Source: Apteryx mantelli (lineage: Eukaryota > Chordata > Aves > Apterygiformes > Apterygidae). From it: a stretch of 64,000 bases of DNA. Position numbers and translations under genes: made by a program. This document shows positions 13,899 to 23,041 of the stretch, one piece after another. The stretch spans positions 43,074,425 to 43,138,424 of the forward strand of contig NC_090020.1 of assembly GCF_036417845.1 (NCBI RefSeq). Direction: 5' to 3'. Numbering within the stretch: the stretch's first letter is position 1; each line of letters opens with the position of its first letter. Below the pieces are notes generated by a model that was not told the origin of the DNA, searched no databases, and saw nothing but the letters and a program-made list of their open reading frames with translations.

Positions 13899-13957
13899 GG
13901 GGCGGCGCGCGGGCCGTTAACGGCCGGGCCGGCCGTTAACGGTCCGCGCGCCGCCCC
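13899..13957. repeat. 59-bp near-perfect inverted repeat with MYB motifs
   Basis: Two 29-nt arms around a single central G at 13,928 pair at every position except 13,913/13,943 (G opposite T, a wobble if transcribed). Each arm contains the self-complementary 12-mer GCCGTTAACGGC or its near copy, centred at 13,918.5 and 13,937.5. This gives four TAACGG motifs (two per arm, one on each strand), matching the MYB consensus YAACKG. Because of the symmetry both strands encode almost the same peptide here. It could form a cruciform or RNA hairpin; an assembly foldback artefact is an alternative. Confidence 0.9.
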
Positions 13958-14198
13958 GCCCTGTGCCGCGGCGTTGCGGGAGCGCCGGGCGGGGTTCCGC
14001 CGGGGTCGCCTCACGCCGAGCGGCCTCGGGGCGGGCAGCTGCGGGGGAGCCGGGGCCCGGCGGGGCGGTTTGCCTCGCTGCCGCCGCCGTTACCCCTGCG
14101 AGGCCGCCAGCCTCGCCGTAAAGCAAACGCGACGGCTCAGTTCTGCGCTTCTCTGAGGGAAGGCGCTAAACCCGGCATTGATTCGGTTCAGCCCGTGA

Positions 14199-14213
14199 AA
14201 CAATCCGTTTGTT
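14199..14213. promoter_or_regulatory. Inverted pair of SOX/FOX-like motifs
   Basis: AACAAT at 14,199-14,204 faces TTTGTT at 14,208-14,213 with a 3-bp gap in the AT-richer insert between sub-islands. SOX proteins bind ACAAT/ACAAAG cores and can bind as inverted dimers. Motif-level evidence only. Confidence 0.3.
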
Positions 14214-14315
14214 CTGCCTAATTCCGGCAATTAAAGAAGTTTTCCCAGGCACAATTAAGATGTAAGTGAGGCGCGGGGCTGGGCGGCCGCCGCCCCGGCC
14301 GAAGGGAGGCAGAGG

Positions 14316-14330
14316 CCCCCCCCCCCCCCC
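14316..14330. repeat. Poly-C run (15 C) in the CpG island
   Basis: Uninterrupted C15 followed by GCC triplets. Length is likely variable or uncertain. Confidence 0.9.
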
Positions 14331-14444
14331 GCCGCCGCCCGGGCCCGGCCGCAGCCGGGGGATTAGCGGCGGCGGAGTGTCTCGGCACGGGGCCGGGGAG
14401 GAAGGGGATTAATTTATTAGCGCGGCCGCTGCTCCTCGCCGGAC

Positions 14445-14740
14445 TGATTGGCTCCGAGACAGGGACGGATTAACCCGGCGAGCAACTATCGAAGTGGGAT
14501 TTGGGTGGAGGAAAGGGGGGGGGCGGATCCTAAGGGGAGAAGAAAGAGAATCAGACGGCTGCGCCCTGCTCCAACCGCGTGTTGCAGCCCTGTTCCCGTT
14601 TCCCCAAGGGGGCGAGGGATGGCTGTCCCGGTGCCTCGGATCAGTGCGCTCCGCGAGCGCCGAAGTGCGATGAGCAGGTTACACAATACACTCTTTTTCT
14701 TCCCCCGTATAAAACGCAAGCCGGGAGCTGCGTGCGGGGA
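14445..14740 (+). promoter_or_regulatory. Candidate + strand core promoter (CCAAT + TATA-like)
   Basis: An inverted CCAAT box (GATTGG, 14,445-14,450) lies upstream of TATAAAA at 14,708-14,714. By usual spacing the TATA-like box would place a start near 14,735-14,745, inside the GC-rich sequence. The 260-bp distance between the two boxes is longer than typical, so they may not act together. Most CpG-island promoters have no TATA box, so this is suggestive only. Confidence 0.35.
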
Positions 14741-15906
14741 GGCGCCAGCGGGCGCAGCGCGGGGCCGGGGCGCCTCCGGGGTCGGGCCGCAACTTGGCAA
14801 GTTTGGCCAGCCGGTGCGCGGATGCGACCTGGCGCAGCGGCCCCCTCCGGCACCGGCCCGAGCAGCGGGAGGCGCCCCGAGCCGCCCGGGGCCCGGGACA
14901 GCCGGGCGGTGCGGGGCGCGGTGCCGGCGCGCTCCGCGGCCGCCCGGCCCGGCCCGGCCCCCGCCACGCCTCCCTCGGTGCCTCCTGCGCTTCCCGGCCG
15001 CGGATCTCCGATGCCCCAAACTGCATCCCTGCTCTTTGTAGCTGCTCTCTCCCGTTCGCCGTTTCCCTGTTTTAAACGAAACGCTGCTACTTCTAAGATA
15101 AACCCTTTTTTAGTGGACGCGGAACCATCGCGATGGTTTAAAATGCCACTGCCGGCGCTCGGTATTTATGGCTGCCTCAGCATTATATCGGATGGAGGCA
15201 TACGGATCTACAGATAGAGCAGGAATAACGTTATGTCTCTTGGATGGAGGGGTGCAAAAATTTATTGGCCTTTGGCAAGTTTCCACAGTTGGTGGGTTTG
15301 GAGCGGAAGGGCTCCTCCCCTCCTACTCGTTTGCACCTGCTCAAAATAAACCTGATAACATTTAAAAATAGTCTCGTGCCGGTAGCTCACTAGGGTGGTT
15401 TTATTAGCAGCACGTTCGATACCAATAAAAAAAATTTAAATAAAAAACCTTGCCCTTGCGTGTAAATACAAAAATTCAAACATAACGTTCAGACTGTCAC
15501 AGAAGATCTGTTGGTAATGTCGTTGGCATAGCCTGCCCTTTGCAGATCATCTATACGTTACATTTACGTACTGGTAGGAGAGTATTTTTTGCCGAGGCTA
15601 TTTTTACCCCGCATACTTTCCAGGCCGTTTGTGCCCTGGGTGCGGTGCTGCCCGGGCCGCCGCTGGGGCAGGGGCGGTCAGAAAGTCTGAGAAATTCACT
15701 TACCCTCGTTCTTTAAAACTTCTCCATTTAAGAAAATCGATGAGCAAATCCTTGCTGGTACCTCGCCTCCCGGAGCGTCGCGGCTGGCCCTGCGTGATGC
15801 CTCCCTCGCTCCCCCCCTTCCTCCCCACGGTTCAAGCCGCCGCTGCCCGGGGGCGCCGGGTGGTCCCCCCTCCCCTCGCACCGCGGCCCCCCGCGCCCGG
15901 CGCTGC

Positions 15907-15972
15907 GGGGCGGGGCGTGGGCGCGCCCGTCCGGCGCGATCCAGTCCGGGATTTGGCTCCGCCCCCGGCGGC
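15907..15972. promoter_or_regulatory. EGR1 and Sp1/KLF site cluster
   Basis: A GGGGCGGGGC box is followed by a perfect EGR1-type site GCGTGGGCG (15,915-15,923), and a CTCCGCCCCC box lies at 15,957-15,966. The density of GC boxes makes 15,900-16,050 a plausible core promoter in either direction. Confidence 0.5.
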
Positions 15973-16024
15973 GGAGCGCGTCCCAGTGACAGGGCGCGGG
16001 GAGCCCGGTAGCGGAGGGAGGCAA

Positions 16025-16047
16025 GGCACGGCACGGCACGGCACGGC
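16025..16047. repeat. (GGCAC)n pentanucleotide microsatellite
   Basis: Four perfect GGCAC units (16,025-16,044) plus a partial unit, within the CpG island and next to the GC-box cluster. Copy number may vary between individuals. Confidence 0.9.
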
Positions 16048-16349
16048 GCAGCCCGCTCCCCGTCCGCGCCCGGCGCCGCTCAATGACCGCGAGCCGTGCG
16101 CTAGCAGCGACTCCGCTCTCCTGCCGCGGCGCGCACGGCGCCTCCAGCCTAGGAGTTTTCCTGAAGCAGCCTTCACACCAGGAGCACTTTTGGTAGAAAG
16201 GGAGCAGGACAAGACCCTGAAATGACTTACCTCCTAAGACACGACTGAAGGGGACTTACTGGAGTGGAACCGTAGTGGAATTTGGGTTTGCAGAGGAGTT
16301 GCTAACGCTTTTTCCCTCCCCCCTTTTCTCCCATCATTGGAAATGAACA

Positions 16350-16365
16350 AATTGCATTTGCAATT
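16350..16365. promoter_or_regulatory. Palindromic C/EBP-like site
   Basis: AATTGCATTTGCAATT has 7-bp inverted arms (AATTGCA/TGCAATT) around TT. Half-sites TTGCA and TGCAA match C/EBP recognition. It lies in the short AT-rich gap between sub-islands. Confidence 0.35.
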
Positions 16366-17252
16366 CAGAAAGTAGAAATATTAAATATTCCATCCCCCAG
16401 GAAGCACACATGTAGTAATGACAAAGGATTGCAAAGGAGAGAGTGGCTCCAGTTTCCCAGAGAGATCCCCTTAAATGGATTACTAAATGGGACACTACAG
16501 CAGCTAGTTCTTTTCTCTAGCTGCCTAGATACATGCACCGAAAAGGTACAGTACTCCCCTGTCGTCTCTGTATCTGATGTTTCGGGGTTGCTTGCAAGGA
16601 AGGTTCCTGGGTCGCCTCGGCAGGCTCGGGAAGAGTGAGCGAGGATGGTGTGTGGTTTAAGGTTGGCTGCTGCTTTCTGTCTCGACAGCGCTTGCAGCGC
16701 CTAGGGGAGGAGGAGAAGAGCCGCCTGCAAGTGCATACGCTGCGCTTGCTGTTGCCACTTCCCAGGCATCTCGTGGCTTCGCCTTTCCTTTTTTCCTCTT
16801 TTTCGTCTCCCGGCCGCTGAATGTACTGGCGTTTCTCGCGGGCCGTGCGCGCAGGCTTCGAGGGGAGCGGGCTGCATGCGCGGCGTTGTGCACCGCTCAG
16901 CCGGCCCCGGCCCCGCGCCCGGCCGGCCCCGAGGGCCGCGGCTGCCAGCCTCGCTGCGCGGCGGCGGGCCGGGCCGCTGCGGCCGCCGCACCCGCGGGAG
17001 GGCCGGGCCGGGGCCACCGTGTGCGGCTGAGTCGGAGCGGAGAAGAAAGTCTTTGTTACAGGGACGATGTGGGCGCTCCCCGCATCGTCGCCCCTCGGGC
17101 CTTGCCGTTGTGCGCGGAGGAGCGGGGGGCTGGGCCGCGTGTTTTGTTCAGGGCTGGCGGCGGGTCCGGGGGCCGCGGAAAGCGGCGCTGCGCGGAGCGC
17201 CGGGCGGGCGGCGGGGGGGCAGCGCGCCGCCGCGGGCTTTGTTCGCCGCCGC

Positions 17253-17274
17253 GGGGCTGGGGCCGGGGCCGGGG
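17253..17274 (+). other. Strong G-quadruplex motif
   Basis: Four runs of four G (17,253-56, 17,259-62, 17,265-68, 17,271-74) are separated by 2-nt loops (CT, CC, CC). This fits a very stable parallel quadruplex, in DNA on the + strand or in any + strand RNA. Confidence 0.8.
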
Positions 17275-18088
17275 CCGCGGCGCGCTCGCCGCCCGCCGCC
17301 CGGGCGCCGTCACCGCCTCCTTACCGCTGCCTCCGCTCCGCCGCGGGGGCGAGGGGTGTGCGGGCGGGGGCCGCCCTACGGGCTGCGCGGGGACCAGGGT
17401 GGCTCTCGGGCAGGGCCGCTCCCCGCCCCTTTCTCCCGGGTGCTGTCGGCCTCTCCCTGGCGGGGCGGTGGCGGGGCGCGCAGTCCCTCTCCCCACTGGC
17501 GATCGCGGCAGCCCGCTGGCCCCGGCTCCGCGCCGGCGGCGGGCAGAGGGTACCCCGCGGGCCGGCCGCCCGCGCAGCGCCGAGCCCATCCGCGGCGGCC
17601 GGGCGGGAGCGCCGCGGGGCGGCCGGGCTCCTCGCCCTTTGCCCTTGCCCGCCGCCTCAGCCCCTGCCCTGTCGCTGCCCCGGGGCGCCCCCCCCCTCGC
17701 TCCAGCCCCCGGGGAACCGGGCGAAACGGCGGAAAAAAGAAAGTTTTTCTAAAGGGGAATAACAGGAGCACAATAGAGTTCTTGTTCGGCCAGCCCTCCC
17801 GAAAGCACTGCCGGCGTGACCGGCACCCCGCACGGCCGGGCGGCCCTTCCCCCGCCGGGCGCTGCCCGCGGCGGGGCGGCGTGGGGGGGCCTCCTGCGAG
17901 GAGGGATTTTCTCCACCCGCCGTTCTCCCCGTGTCTGCATGAGCATGAAGAGCTCTCACTTGAGAGTAACGTGCGTTAAGTGCTCTAGCTGCGAATTTGC
18001 GTGAGGCGAAGCGAGAGCCCGCAAATCCCCCTGCGCTGTCTCCCTGCCCGCTGGTGCGCTGGGGGCGCGGGGCAAGCCGGCGCGCGGA

Positions 18089-18122
18089 GCCGTTACCGCC
18101 GGCCAACGGTCGCCAACGGTCA
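18089..18122. promoter_or_regulatory. Cluster of three MYB-type motifs
   Basis: CCGTTA (TAACGG on the other strand) near 18,091-18,096 is followed by two direct CAACGG motifs in the tandem decamer CCAACGGTCG/CCAACGGTCA (18,103-18,122). These match YAACKG. The same TAACGG core occurs four times in the palindrome at 13.9 kb, at the other edge of the island. Confidence 0.45.
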
Positions 18123-18299
18123 CCGCCGGCCCGGCCTGTGGAGGGCGGCGGAAAGTTTGGGTCTGGGCGTGTGGAGAAAGTACCTGCTGCTCGCTGGGCC
18201 CTGGCCGTCACATCCCCGTCCTGCCCGGGGCAGCTGTTTCCCGGGGGTGGTGGGAAACTCGCGGCTCTAGCCGGCGTCCAGGCGGAGGGTTAAAGGGGG

Positions 18300-18387
18300 A
18301 AATCAAGCGCGGCTGAACCTGGGCTGCTTAGCGGAGATGTCCTTTTAACCGTGACCACAGCGTTTGTCGTGTGTGGCTGTTCTGAGG
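18300..18387 (+). ncRNA. Candidate first-exon 3' end with donor, + strand
   Basis: At the downstream edge of the CpG island the sequence reads CTGAGG|GTGAGT, a strong donor match, giving a last exon base at 18,387. The start of this exon is not determined and would lie in the island; the listed left end is nominal. No convincing coding frame with a recognisable start precedes the donor, so the exon would be untranslated or noncoding. It could splice to the acceptor at 30,951/30,952. Support is sequence motifs only. Confidence 0.3.
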
Positions 18388-19989
18388 GTGAGTCGTAATG
18401 CAGTAATTGCTGGGTTTTCCTTAGGCTGGGTTGTTCTTTTCCTGCTCTTTCCCACTTGTTTAGAGGGAAATTTGTTCGCTTTTTTCCTCTCCTGAGCTAA
18501 TTGCTGCTTTTGAAGTTTGTAAACCTGCGCGCTGATGCCAGCGTCTGTGTAGTACGCATCTTTAGTTGCTCTGGACACAAAATTATTTTGCTAGTAGAAC
18601 TGCAAAAATACAAGCTTTAGTGGCGCTTTAATTGTAAAAAAAAAAAAAGCTAACTCCTGACTCTGCAAGGTGAATGTTTGCTCCTCCAGAGGGGCGCACA
18701 CAGACTGCAGGTGTTGGTATAATGAAGAGCTAACTCTCCCCAACTGCTTTCTGTCATACGGCTGCTTGCAGTAGCTTATTACTTGACATACGTTCTGCTA
18801 ACTTGTGTTTAGTATCATCCAGCACTAATATTAATTATTAATCTCAGCTCAAATATAGTGGGAAAATCACATATCTAACTACTCTGTCTTTGCAAAAGTA
18901 ATTTCAGTGATTGTATTTGGTTTGCATTCATTTAATTTAAGTGTCATTCAGTGACCCTTTCTCGTGTGAGTAGTGTTGGCGGGTAAATCCTTTGGCATCG
19001 ACGTGAGAAAGTCCAGCAGAGTCAGGCTCCTTTAATCACATAACTCTTGTGGAGATTTTGAGGACCGTGTGGCATCTCTCTGTGAGTAAGATTTACGCAA
19101 CTGTTATCATGTTCAGGGTTTCCTTTGCTGTTAGTTTTCAGACTAGAAAAGCAAAAGGATCTTGCTCTGGTTAACTTCTGTTTTTTTAATGAGATTGATC
19201 TAGTGTATTGTGGGGAAAATTGGGTCTGTTCCAGTAAACCCCTTTCTTCGTGGAGTAGTCTCATACATGTTTGAATGGAAATACTAGCTTCATTAAGATC
19301 AGGAAGGTTTGTCACCCTTAGAAAAAGTATAGTTGCCAAGGCATTTCACTGTCTATGCTATAATTTTATCTGAAGGGAATTCGTTTTTAATATATAACTT
19401 CTCATAAAATATAATAAAGAGAAAACATCCTAACTCTCTTTAAATTCAGACAATTTGCTATGCATAAAAATGTTGATCTCAGTTTTCCACCACTCATTAC
19501 CAAAGAAAATCTCCTTCTGACTTTATGGTAGTTCAGGAGTAGGCTGCCCAGATGAGGTTTCTGTCTGAATGTAGAATGGATTAACAATAGTAATTAATAG
19601 CATTAAGTATACTTGCAACATTTGCTTTTCATGTAGTAGGAATCGAATGCCTGAAGCATGGGTGAATATTCTGAGGGAAAATGAATTATATGGTCACAGA
19701 TGTTCTGTATATTCTCCATTAGTCTGCATTAAAACTGTGTATATTTACTTCTAATGGCAAAATCAATCTTATCAGCTAAACAGTACTACTTAAAGCAAAA
19801 AATAATTGGGCAGTAACATCTACGAGAAACATAGGTAGTTAACACTTCTAGCTACTTGAAGATGAAAGTAGAAATTAGCAATAGCCCTCTCTTAATGTTT
19901 GTAAATTGAGGAGTGCAGTTATTGCAGTTTGAAGCTGAAGAAGGAGGTAGTCAGGCTAAGGATAAATAAGGAGTTGCCTTCATTAAATC

Positions 19990-20000
19990 GGGGGGGGGGG
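19990..20000. repeat. Poly-G run (11 G)
   Basis: Uninterrupted G11 in AT-rich surroundings. Confidence 0.9.
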
Positions 20001-20557
20001 AGAAAAGGAGAAAGATCAAATTAATGACCTGTGATTAAATCCAGAATAGAACTGTTTGCATTAAAAAGGAAGTAGGTGATTGTGAACTTGTTTGTGCATG
20101 TTTTGTGAAGGGAAGGGGAAATTTGTCATCTTGTTTTGAAGAGCCATACATAAATACACATGAAAGGAGTTCACATGGTTTACAGCAGGGAAGACATAAA
20201 ATGTTTTAGGATTAAATTGACCTGAGCTAATATATGCCTCGCATCTAACTTGTTTGCAGGAACACATTGTTACGCTATGCAAACAAATGTTTTTTGTATA
20301 GTACCTGATTCCCATCCACTATAGTAGAGCGCTGAAAACAAGCAACAGAGTAAATCCTGGAAAATAGCATTCTACTATATTAGACCCAGCGTACGCAAGA
20401 AGGAAGTTGAACCGTACAAGAACAGAAGTTCTCACTATCCTCATTTGGTACAGATCCTGCAATATTTTAGCTACTACTATTCCTTCATTAAGGAGGTACA
20501 TTCTTAGTCCTTACTTGCCTAGTCTTACTCAAATTTAAGTCTTACCAAAGTAAACTG

Positions 20558-20567
20558 CCCCCCCCCC
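20558..20567. repeat. Poly-C run (10 C)
   Basis: Uninterrupted C10. Confidence 0.9.
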
Positions 20568-21211
20568 AGTAATTTTATAATAGTAAAGGCAGTTGCTCAA
20601 ATATTTTTCAAATAGGGAAGGTTTTTTATATTTAGGCCCTAGTCTGAAAATACTATTTTCCAGTGAGAATCAATCCTTACAGAGGACCTGAAACTATGGT
20701 GCAAGTACTTTTGCTGTGGATCAGACCTTTAATGTTAATTCAGACCTAGATCTGTGTGTTCTAGAGTAAATGGTATCTGACTCAGGCCTACAACAAATTG
20801 TGGTAAACTTCCTGTCTCCCTTTTGCATTGACAGGGTGACAGAAGAATGGGAGGAAAAAGCAATGCTTTCTGCTGGTGATCCTTTCAGTATTATATCATC
20901 ATTAATTCTGTTTATCAGCATTACTCTGGGGTGGGTGAGGCATATATGGAGATAATCTTGGCAGTAAAATACAGCCAGTATTAGTATGGAGTCCAGTTGC
21001 TGACCAACAACATACAGCAAAAATGAACAGTGATTAGAGACAAAATCAAGCAGCTGGGGGAAACTCTGGACCTAAGCCTGAAAGCTCTCTGTGGGAATAT
21101 TTTTATTATGAGCCTCGCTGAACAGCTTATATGTGTGTAGGGTCTGGGGAAGCAGACATGAACTTCCTCGTTCAGGTGCAACCTTGGCAGATCAGGATTT
21201 GCATGTCTCTT

Positions 21212-21222
21212 CCCCCCCCCCC
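21212..21222. repeat. Poly-C run (11 C)
   Basis: Uninterrupted C11 flanked by T. Confidence 0.9.
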
Positions 21223-22281
21223 TTTCCATATATGCTTTCTTCTGCTATAACTGAACCATTATTCATGATGGTGGAAGTAACCGAATGTTAGCATTTACAC
21301 AGTGTTACGGGATCTTTAATTGTCCACAGTGAATAAGACCTTGGTTTTAGGTCTTGCCTGCAACATGGCAAGTATGGCAGCACAGCATCAAGTCATTGCT
21401 TAAGGATTTAAAGGGAAGAGTGCCACCTACTGTGTCGTAATTATACATATTGCATGTCTTCTGGAGTTCCCAAGCTGCTCACTTGCCTATCCCATTTTAG
21501 CAACTGGAAGATGTGAAAGGATTTAAAATTTTAAGTGAGAACTGAACAGGAACTGAGAAAAAAACTTTAGAAGAAAAGAGGTGTGCACCCACCACATCGG
21601 AATATTCAGAAAGTCTTGGAAGTGGTTCATTTAAAAGATATGCATAGAGGCATTTGCTATTTTGTCACTTCAGACTCATAAAAGCTGCTAATGGTTAATT
21701 ATGGGGCCACAGGAAATAGAAAAGGGAATGAGTTATCTGTGCCTTTCCCCATAAAATAATCATATTCTCAGCTTTTGTGCACCAGATGAACATAAATGAG
21801 GCTGCCAGACTTATGACCTCCAAAATCTAAAGTTTAGCTCCAGCTATAGTTTTTTAAAAAATGAAAGATACCACTTTTAAAACAGGAAGATGAAAATGAG
21901 AAAAACTCTACATGCATTACCCCATAATTTGCTGCAAAACCTTTTGATAGTTAAGTCTTCCACAGTATGGAATTGCAGTTATTTATCAGCCAAAAGGAGG
22001 GGAATACTATACTGTGTGTGAATACAGAGACATTTTTGTATGAAAGGAATGTTTCCCCAATCCCCGGAGTGTTTCTGTAGTGGCTGAAATAGAGATGTAA
22101 AATGAAGTAGATAAACCAGCTATTAACAGAACTGCCAGTTGCTGTATCTCTAGAGTGAAGACATATGGTAATTCACTGCATTCAGTGATGACCTTTCCTT
22201 TAAAACTATTGTTAATAATAGCCATTTCTATATAGAGTATTTACACCAGATACTTGAAATTCACGTGTCATGGACTACCCC

Positions 22282-22311
22282 ATTTATTTATTTATTTATT
22301 TATTTTATTTA
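22282..22311. repeat. (ATTT)n microsatellite
   Basis: About five ATTT units, then an imperfect unit with an extra T. Likely length-polymorphic. Confidence 0.9.
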
Positions 22312-23013
22312 AAGCTACTGACCAAACTGCTACTGAGGAACTCCCAACAGAAATACAGTTTTACAACAAGAATTGATGCTGTGCTGAAGTAAAAGCGAGT
22401 TTCCAGGGACAGATGCACAACATTGCAGCATATCATGTGACACGGCAGCATGTGCACTATGCTCAGTAAAGGAAACCCTTGGCTCCTTCTCCCTCACCCT
22501 CCCCAGGTAAAGCCATGCCTCAGCATGCCTTCATTATAGGGTTATAACCTTACTGCTAGGGGGTACCAAAAAAAAAAAAAGTTCCTATATCTTTATGGTC
22601 TGTAGAACCAGTTGCCTTTAGTGAAAATCTCATGTTTATGGAAGTGGAAAGGAATACAGAATATTTTTATGTCATTTCACCTTAGTCTGAGACCACCTAG
22701 TGGATGAAGACCATAATACTAGTATTTTTACTGGAGATAATAATGGAAATTTGATTATGCCCCTTCCAAAAAAAAAGTATTCCTAACCTCTCATCAATTT
22801 TGCAATGGCTCTGACAGACTCATGGGGCCTTCTAGTGCTGAAAATGAGAGTGTCCTGGTTCAGCAAGTGAAGTGAGCATTAATTCACTGATACGAATCCC
22901 CAACACACTGGGAAAACTTGTGTCCAAATATATTCTGACTGCAGCAAACACTGTTTTAACTTTATCTCTGGCTCCTCAGATTCACTGAGATGTTCTAGAT
23001 ATTGAGTGTTCTC

Positions 23014-23041
23014 ACATAGCCATTCTTACAAAGCCATTCTT
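23014..23041. repeat. Tandem 14-bp duplication
   Basis: ACATAGCCATTCTT is followed directly by ACAAAGCCATTCTT, one mismatch. A small replication-slippage duplication. Confidence 0.8.

Larger units (their letters stand above)
15704..16231 (-). promoter_or_regulatory. Minus-strand splice-donor-like sites in the CpG island
   Basis: Two good donor matches lie on the minus strand: GGAG|GTAAGTC with last exon base 16,231, and GAGG|GTAAGTG with last exon base 15,704. Each would suit the 3' end of a first exon of a leftward transcript starting in the 16-18 kb sub-island. They are alternatives, since the first would remove the second as intron. No start codon with recognisable protein precedes them, so any first exon would be 5' untranslated or noncoding. 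Confidence 0.35.
13800..18290. promoter_or_regulatory. Large CpG island complex
   Basis: CpG-dense, GC-rich sequence stands out sharply from the AT-rich flanks. It comprises sub-islands at about 13,800-14,160, 14,270-15,060, 15,620-16,160 and 16,600-18,290, separated by AT-richer inserts. Vertebrate islands of this kind normally mark one or more transcription start regions, often of developmental or widely expressed genes. GC boxes, an EGR1 site, an inverted CCAAT box, a TATA-like box and donor-like sites on both strands fit a promoter. Frames of up to 367 codons are open in several registers at once, as expected where stop codons are rare, so they are not evidence of protein. The gene driven by the island is not recognised. 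Confidence 0.9.

Noticed and set aside
14448-15217. Overlapping 177-212 codon frames on both strands near 14.5-15.2 kb
   Set aside because: Same cause: GC-rich composition. No recognisable start context or protein family.
15629-16225. 198-codon + frame ending near 16,225
   Set aside because: Its Pro/Arg/Ala-rich peptide covers the GC-box promoter core and tracks composition, not a protein.
16876-17979. 367-codon + strand open frame in the CpG island
   Set aside because: Several frames on both strands are open over the same GC-rich DNA, the peptide is Arg/Pro/Gly/Ala low complexity, and no domain is visible. Stop codons are simply rare here.
22441-22520. Cluster of short CATG/GCATG motifs as a regulatory array
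   Set aside because: Irregular spacing and no repeat unit; consistent with chance.
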